Below are positions 59,893 to 64,000 of a stretch of 64,000 nucleotides of DNA, in pieces (position 1 is the stretch's first letter; every line of letters begins with the position of its first letter). The notes below the pieces were generated by a model. That model saw nothing but the letters and a program-made list of their open reading frames with translations. It searched no databases and had not been told where the DNA came from. A program made the position numbers and the translations under genes. The stretch is from Thunnus maccoyii (Eukaryota; Chordata; Actinopteri; Scombriformes; Scombridae): NCBI RefSeq assembly GCF_910596095.1, contig NC_056555.1, forward strand, positions 9,921,501 to 9,985,500, read 5' to 3'.

Positions 59893-60350
59893 AGACCGGG
59901 GGCTGCCCTGCCTCCACAGAGCGCTCGGCCACTGCTGCATTGTGGCCCGGGGCCTCATTTGAATGGGCCTTTAGTATTTTGTGTGAACAAGTCAGCGCCA
60001 TTTGCATTTGTTCCAGTCACAAAGGTTTAACAGGTCAATAGGGACTCCCTGGCAGAAAACTAACACACTAGGGTACCTTTTTTTTTTTTTTATACCCCCC
60101 CCCTCCCTCCCTCACGTCTCCTCCATCGCTGTGGTTGTCAGGCACCCAGCCGGCTTGTCCGGATAGTATGTAACTCAAGCATGTGGTGTGTATACATGTG
60201 TATTAGTGTGTGTATGTGTTTTTGGACATGATTGGTGACAGCAGGGAGCAGGGTCAGAAAATAGGAGTTAATACTCTCCAGGCTATACAGACAAAAGTTT
60301 AATTAACATACAACTTATAGCAGCAGCTTGTTTGAGTGACAGAGGGTTTG

Positions 60351-60377
60351 TTGTGTGTGTGTGTGTGTGTGTGTGTA

Positions 60378-60412
<35 letters not shown>
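60351..60412. repeat. (GT)n microsatellite
   Basis: Two GT blocks separated by ATTT, followed by an A-rich tract. Confidence 0.97.
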
Positions 60413-60416
<4 letters not shown>

Positions 60417-63400
60417 GAAAAAAAGAGAGCAGAGACTTTCTTTTACACATCCACACTGGCACATTTAAGGCCTAAAGAGTTTTATTTCTCGATCATGGAG
60501 TATTTACACTCTCAATAAAATTTGTAACATGGTGTTGAACAATACATGATGATATGTGGGAGCTAATTGCACCTCACCAGCTTCACTGCAAGTGTGATGG
60601 CAGCATAAATGACCATTGTGCCATTTATAAAGAGATAAAGTAACGCTTTGCTTGAAGGGCTCCGAGTTTGTTACTTCTTTTCTCTGGGAACCTGACACTT
60701 TGTGGAGGGAAGAAAAGTCTGTGGATTTGTATTTATTGTTAGCATTCCTAATGAAAACTAATGGATGCTGTTAGGTTAAATATGTCAAGCTAGCTTAGGA
60801 CGAGCAGTCGTCATATCCTTTAAAAGGAGTGCTAACTTTGATAACATGCAATTTTTCAATTCAGTGACTGCCAACACTGAGATGTCTTTAAAACGGCTGT
60901 GAATTCTGTTTAGCACAGTTTCTAATGCATGTTATTACTCTTAGAAAAGCTTGTAATGGTTAGAATAGAATTAGATAATAGAAACTTACTGAAATGGAAA
61001 TGCGGAAGGCTGGCTGGGGGGGACCTTAGACTGAGGAGCTCAGACTACTGTGGACTTATATTGATATTTGATTATTGTGTAATGCTCATTTTGTCCAAAA
61101 TGACGGGTCTTACATCTGCATTACCCTTCGGTAGTAGGTTTATCTAAAGAAATAACATAAAAATGCCCACATACTTGGTTGAGAGAAGTCCTATCCGTAT
61201 CATATGTAATCACATCAAGGAAATTGCAGTGGCTTCAATCATTTACCAGACCAATTCTGGCTCTCGAATGAGTAGTCATGTCAGCAAATAATAAGCAAAT
61301 GTAATGACAGCAATAAAACGTGTCCCAGCCATGCAGCTAGATTTTGGCCTAAATGCGCACACTCAGCTGGACCGCGCTGGTTTTGAAATGGCCACATAGC
61401 TGTGAGGCTTACAGCCCTGCATGTCAAACAGTTAACAATTATTTTTACTCAACACAACATGTGCAATTGCCCACATATTAAACTGTGTTACTCATTGGTC
61501 CGCACTCCAAATAATTTGCAATCATCTATGCAAATATTCATTCAGATCTTCTTGTCCCAGCAGAGACAAGCAATAGAATTACAGAATATGCTGACACATT
61601 TACAAACAAAAATCATGCTTACCTTGTCTAATTTTCCAGAACAGTCCACTCAACAACCATGTCGTCCTGTCTGTCCTCCCTTTTTCACATTTTACTCCAT
61701 TTGTCTGTGGTGATTCTGCGTCCTTTGGCACTCCAGCAATTAGCCTCTTACTCTAACTTAGTTTGTTTAATGTCATTTCCACCACCTTGTTGGTTTTCTG
61801 CAGGTTTTAAATTTGAAGTTTAGCAAAACATACTCAACTTTGCAGAGCAGTTCACCGGGTGTGTGACGTGTTCACTGTACGCATGCATAGTCACGGAAAC
61901 GGGACGCCATATTGGTTTGACGCAAACGGCACCAATTGGCTGAGCATGTCCTTTAACCAGACTCCTACTAATGGTCTAGTGACGTCAGCTGAGGGATAAC
62001 AGCAGGAGGGTTTCTTTCTCTCATACATATCGCTCTGTCTTAATAGTCTGTAATATTTCTCCCCCTTAGACTTGCACTGAATTCAGTTCAATATGAAACA
62101 CATCTTTTAGTTTCCAATTACAGGACGATTCCATATTTTATGGGACGGTTGGCAACCCTACTTAGTGAAACACCAGCTTGCTAATTTGTGTGGAAGTGCT
62201 TTCTGCAAACCCATTACACCAAATATTGGTTCTAACACTGTAAAATAGTTGCTTTTGTGCCAGTAGGCCTATCTGAGGAGAATATCTAGAGAGAACAGAG
62301 AATCTTCTCATTAAAGATTTATTATGATTTTTGGAAGGATGGCGGAATTGCCTTTTTATGGTTTTATTTTCTTCTGAACGTAGCCTCTATTGCTCATGTG
62401 GCTCACTTGGGGCTTTCACAGTCCAAAACCAACAGTGAACAAGTGTTTTTGTATCGACTACACGCTTATATACGTAATGATATTTTTTCATAGTGCAAGC
62501 AGCAGGCTATGCACTTGAAATAATACAATAACGCTGGTCCACCACAGCATTTCTATCCACTTTATGTGGGTTTGAAGTGCAGTCAGGGCAGCAGGGTGTC
62601 TTAGTGCTCACAGAGATTGTCCTGCATTTAAAATGTCAAAAGCTCTATTCCCATAACAGCCAGGTGTGCTGTTGAAGGGTCCTTAGGCAGGACGGAAAAT
62701 CCACCCAACCCCACATGCTAAACTTACTCTTGGTAAGAGCATCAACCTGAGTGCCGCATGAGTGAATATACTGTAAAACTGCAGTGCCAGACTTAACACA
62801 TTGTTGACAGATGCCTATTGTATATGTCTATTTTCAGTATTGTCAGGGATTCAGCAATATCGTAAAATCTCCCACAGCCTCTTTTATCCTTTTTTTATTT
62901 ACACTGGAGTTTTATCAGCATGTAATAACCTTGCCTTGAATGCATTTCTGGCATTCACTTTATAGTGAAGGATGAAACTTAACGCCCTGTTCAAGGTCTA
63001 ATCTTTGTGTATTTTAAATACAGGTAGAAGAGTTTGGATTTTCTTTCGCAACACCTCATTTGAGCTGTATGTGTCCGGATTTGTTTGTGTCAATATGAAC
63101 ATCAATTTGTTCAATCATCCGAAACAAAACAAACCTAAGTGATCTTGATTAATTTCTGATTGAGAATATTCAATTGGCTGTGGCAAGCTAAAGAAAGTAA
63201 AGTATTCAATCTGCGCAGCCAAAACATATACAAAAATGGATCTCTTCAACGCTTAGGGGGAAAAGATTCATTTCTGTAATATTTGTCAGGATGCAAGAAA
63301 AGCTGAGAAAAAAAAAAAAGATTTGTGACCGTCGAGATTCTTGCTTGTGAAATACTTGACTCCCATCTTAAAGCTCGTTCCAGGTCTTAGCTAGTATAAT

Positions 63401-64000
63401 CACTGTGTACACTAACATGTACACTATAAGGAACTTGCCTTGGTGACTTGGCTCACATAGCATAAATATAGCAGAATATTCAGACATACACAGACTCAGT
63501 GTATATAGTAGGGTACAAAACTATGTACACATTATATACAACACACTGTACAAATGATTGAAACATGCACTGGTTGTATTTATATCAGCACATCACAAGT
63601 GGTCTTGGAGAGTATTTTACTGGGGGATTTGATGGACAGCAGAGGAGGGAAAAATCTAATATTTTGTGGCAGACCTGAGTGGGAGCCATGCTTACAATTG
63701 CTCCTGTCATGCTGATCTGAGCCCGTCTGGCCACAGTGCTGTGCTCTGCTGTGCTGTATTTTGTTGCGATTGTTTGTGTTGAGCTGTGTGACCCACTATT
63801 TGGACTTCTGTTCCATTATCTTTCAAAACTTGCTGCACTCGGGTCCCAAGCAAAGAAAAGCAAAGTGAGAGCCCAGCGTCAGGTGCTACAAGCTGCTAGC
63901 TAGGCCTGTAGCCAGGCCCAGAGAGCCAGACCTGGCAGCTCTGAGGCTGCGACGTGTGAAACGCTGCACACAAAGGAGCTCACTCCATCTGTATGCACCC

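Larger units (their letters stand above)
58346..64000. other. Distal gene-poor region to the window's right edge
   Basis: No gene recognised. Contents: a repeat of the 'tgactacgtttacatgcac' type common in fish, from about 59386 to 59660; (TC)n at 59839-59892; and (GT)n at 60351-60412. Also a CRE-like TGACGTCA at 61980-61987, and a possible SINE-like segment at about 62577-62790. The block at about 59890-60040 is complex and repeat-free. Confidence 0.45.

Noticed and set aside
50000-64000. let-7 microRNA cluster expected near this synteny block
   Set aside because: I looked for the let-7 seed phrase GAGGTAGTAG and its complement on both strands and found none. The phrase 'cggtagtaggttt' near 61127 lacks the seed context and is not let-7.
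1-64000. CRISPR arrays, operons, prophage or bacterial mobile elements
   Set aside because: The sequence is plainly vertebrate nuclear DNA with introns. No direct-repeat/spacer arrays or bacterial-type gene clusters are present.

Overview
This is vertebrate, most likely teleost fish, genomic DNA. The genes are split into short exons with GT-AG introns. The intergenic DNA is rich in microsatellites and in dispersed repeats of types common in fish. The gene order matches the human 22q13 neighbourhood FBLN1 - ATXN10 - WNT7B. I identified the genes by reading spliced exons in frame and comparing them with what I know of each family. No database search was run.

Layout. (1) 1-840, + strand: the last two exons of a TIF1-type (TRIM24/TRIM33-like) gene. 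They carry the end of an atypical bromodomain and a long acidic repeat tail; a 3' UTR follows to about 1.3 kb. (2) 3657-13516, +: complete fibulin-1 (fbln1). Fourteen shared exons lead to two alternative 3' ends: a single fibulin-1D exon with its own poly(A) signal at 10.57 kb, and three fibulin-1C exons ending at 13.5 kb. (3) 17109-26871, +: complete ataxin-10 (atxn10), 11 coding exons, 483 aa. (4) 37793-30773, -: complete wnt7b, 4 coding exons, 353 aa, convergent with atxn10. (5) About 38-64 kb: the gene-poor region upstream of wnt7b, with many simple repeats and several blocks of complex unique DNA that could be enhancers. It also contains a possible three-exon + strand transcript (50.7, 55.9 and 58.2 kb) with good splice signals and tandem poly(A) signals. 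That transcript is either a lncRNA or encodes a small 96-aa product.

The products do not form one pathway. Fibulin-1 is a secreted calcium-binding matrix protein, ataxin-10 a cytoplasmic armadillo-like protein, Wnt7b a lipid-modified secreted ligand and the TIF1 protein a chromatin reader. Their clustering looks like conserved synteny, not an operon.

The most interesting items are: the TIF1 bromodomain with Tyr in place of the acetyl-lysine-binding Asn, followed by a four-unit acidic repeat; the unassigned spliced transcript; transposon sequence lying within about 10-30 bp of constitutive splice acceptors in fbln1 and atxn10; overlapping tandem donors 4 nt apart in wnt7b exon 2; and a perfect 15-bp hairpin abutting an (AC)n tract in the last atxn10 intron.
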